From NCBI GenBank assembly GCA_016718205.1, contig JADKEB010000013.1, forward strand, positions 124,001 to 188,000: a DNA stretch of 64,000 nt, written 5' to 3'. The position numbers and the translations under genes are program-made. Each line of letters opens with the position of its first letter. The first letter of the stretch is position 1. The notes under the pieces were generated by a model. It ran no database searches. It was given only the letters and a program-made list of their open reading frames with translations, and had not been told where the DNA came from. This document shows, in pieces, positions 63,072 to 64,000 of the stretch. This stretch comes from Saprospiraceae bacterium. Its GTDB lineage: Bacteria > Bacteroidota > Bacteroidia > Chitinophagales > Saprospiraceae.

Positions 63072-63662
63072 ATGAAAATCTTAACAACAGCCACAAAGTG
63101 TATCCTTACGGCAGGAGTATTCTTATCACTAAGTATGATAGCCTTTTCACAAGTCAAATATTCTTCCAAGGCTGTGAATATGTCAGTATCAGGAACATCT
63201 ACAATGCACGATTGGGTGATGAAATCTACCGGAGGAGATTGTAGTGTAACTTTCAGTGTCGATGCCACAGGTAATATCACAGATATGACTACTTTGACTG
63301 TAACCGTATCATCCAAAGCACTCAAGAGTGGTAAAGACGCGATGGATAAAAACGCTTACAAAGCACTCAAGGCTGATAAAAATCCTTCCATAACAGCAAC
63401 TCTCAAAAGTGCCGATGTCAGCACCAAAGACAATAAGACCTACACCATAAAAAGTGTTATAAAATTAACCATCGCAGGAAAAACAGTGGAAACAGACCTG
63501 ATAGCCACAGCAAAGAGAGTAAATGATACTTCCATTTCTGTCAAAGGCGAAAAAAAGATCAGCATGAAGGACTACGACATGTCGCCACCTTCATTTATGC
63601 TGGGTGCAGTAAAGACAGGCAATGATGTAGTCCTTGCTTTCGACGTAGTATTAAACCAATAA
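63072..63662 (+). CDS. YceI-family periplasmic protein
   Basis: The ATG at 63072 begins a signal peptide (MKILTTATKCILTAGVFLSLSMIAFSQ). The 196-residue protein has the lipocalin-like YceI barrel: SGTSTMHDWVMKSTGGDCSVTF, LKSGKDAMDKNAYKALKADKNPSITATL and VKGEKKISMKDYDMSPPSFMLGAVKTGNDVVLAFDVVL. It binds an isoprenoid or similar lipid in the periplasm; its exact role is open. The next gene starts 43 bases downstream and may be co-transcribed. Confidence 0.9.
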   Translation: MKILTTATKCILTAGVFLSLSMIAFSQVKYSSKAVNMSVSGTSTMHDWVMKSTGGDCSVTFSVDATGNITDMTTLTVTVSSKALKSGKDAMDKNAYKALKADKNPSITATLKSADVSTKDNKTYTIKSVIKLTIAGKTVETDLIATAKRVNDTSISVKGEKKISMKDYDMSPPSFMLGAVKTGNDVVLAFDVVLNQ

Positions 63663-63705
63663 TGTATTATAAAATCAAAATTTCTTAATCTTAAACAAAA
63701 ACAAT

Positions 63706-64000
63706 ATGAAATCTTTAATTAATCTTTTCAGCTTATTAGTTGTAACACTTTTTGTTACCAGCCTGTCGGCACAGATTCAATATACCAGACAATATGATAA
63801 AACTGGATTGAACGTATTTGAACCTAGTAAAACAGATGAAACGCCATTTGATGGTTTTAAAATCAAAATTGGTGGTTCTTTTACACAAGACTATCAGAAT
63901 TTTACAGTAAAAAACAAAGCTAATTATGTTCCCACTTCAGGTACAAATTCTTTAAACAAGAATTTTTTATATGGTTATATAAAAGCAGAAGACACGCTTT
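63706..64000 (+). CDS. Exported, porin-like protein, 5' end only
   Basis: This partial gene runs off the window. It starts with a signal peptide (MKSLINLFSLLVVTLFVTSLSAQ), and the mature part begins QYTRQYDKTGLNVFEPSK followed by FKIKIGGSFTQDYQNF. The beta-strand-like pattern suggests an outer-membrane porin or barrel, but the rest is missing. It lies 43 bases after the YceI gene. Confidence 0.7.
   Translation, partial: MKSLINLFSLLVVTLFVTSLSAQIQYTRQYDKTGLNVFEPSKTDETPFDGFKIKIGGSFTQDYQNFTVKNKANYVPTSGTNSLNKNFLYGYIKAEDTL

Overview
The window comes from an AT-rich genome of the Bacteroidota, probably a member of the Saprospiraceae or a close relative. This rests on C-terminal type IX secretion (T9SS) sorting domains on several exported proteins, a gliding-motility-type C-terminal domain, an arginine cluster using an N-succinyl/acetyl-ornithine carbamoyltransferase, DUF3078, DUF819 and cupin proteins typical of the phylum, and promoters of the Bacteroidota type (TAnnTTTG at -7). 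No rRNA, tRNA or CRISPR array was seen.

Layout. 1-742: gene-free and packed with dispersed repeats. 743-6343: a LuxR-type regulator, two exported T9SS proteins and a TPR protein with a broken 5' end. 6505-11071 (minus): a fasciclin lipoprotein, a decayed membrane-protein gene, a TMTC-like membrane TPR protein and truA. 11424-16575: arginine genes (GNAT acetyltransferase, argG, argC, argD, carbamoyltransferase), without argB/argE/argH. 16989-18734: phosphoglucomutase-type enzyme. 18735-21087: a palindromic repeat, then an ATPase with a nuclease-like C-terminus between 69-bp direct repeats. 21088-29986: N-acylglucosamine 2-epimerase, a frameshifted gliding-motility-type protein, SGNH hydrolase, secreted alpha/beta hydrolase, acyl-ACP thioesterase, AlkA-like glycosylase, lpxK and a cupin. 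30013-32730 (minus): leuA and an HtrA protease. 33340-35938: sigma factor, small protein, MscS-like channel and DUF3078 protein, probably one operon. 36051-41292: DUF819 transporter, M3 peptidase and ahcY. 41526-45999 (minus): a truncated gene, then blaI-blaR1-PDZ with clear operators. 46666-58921: one 12.3-kb surface-protein gene with 19 DUF11 repeats, four SdrD/Cna-B-like domains and a T9SS signal, interrupted by two frameshifts. 59168-64000: membrane protein, AhpD-like protein, recG, rbfA, YceI and the start of a porin-like gene.

The most notable items are the ATPase/nuclease-like gene flanked by hairpin-bearing direct repeats, a family of MITE-like repeats whose ends lie exactly at stop codons of neighbouring genes, the BlaI operator embedded between -33 and -7 boxes, the giant DUF11 protein, and the valine at the substrate-selecting position of the ornithine carbamoyltransferase. 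Several genes carry single frameshifts. Some of these may be assembly indels; others (7110-8050, 41526-42311) have several lesions or lost ends and look like real decay.

All family assignments come from reading the protein sequences; no database search was run.
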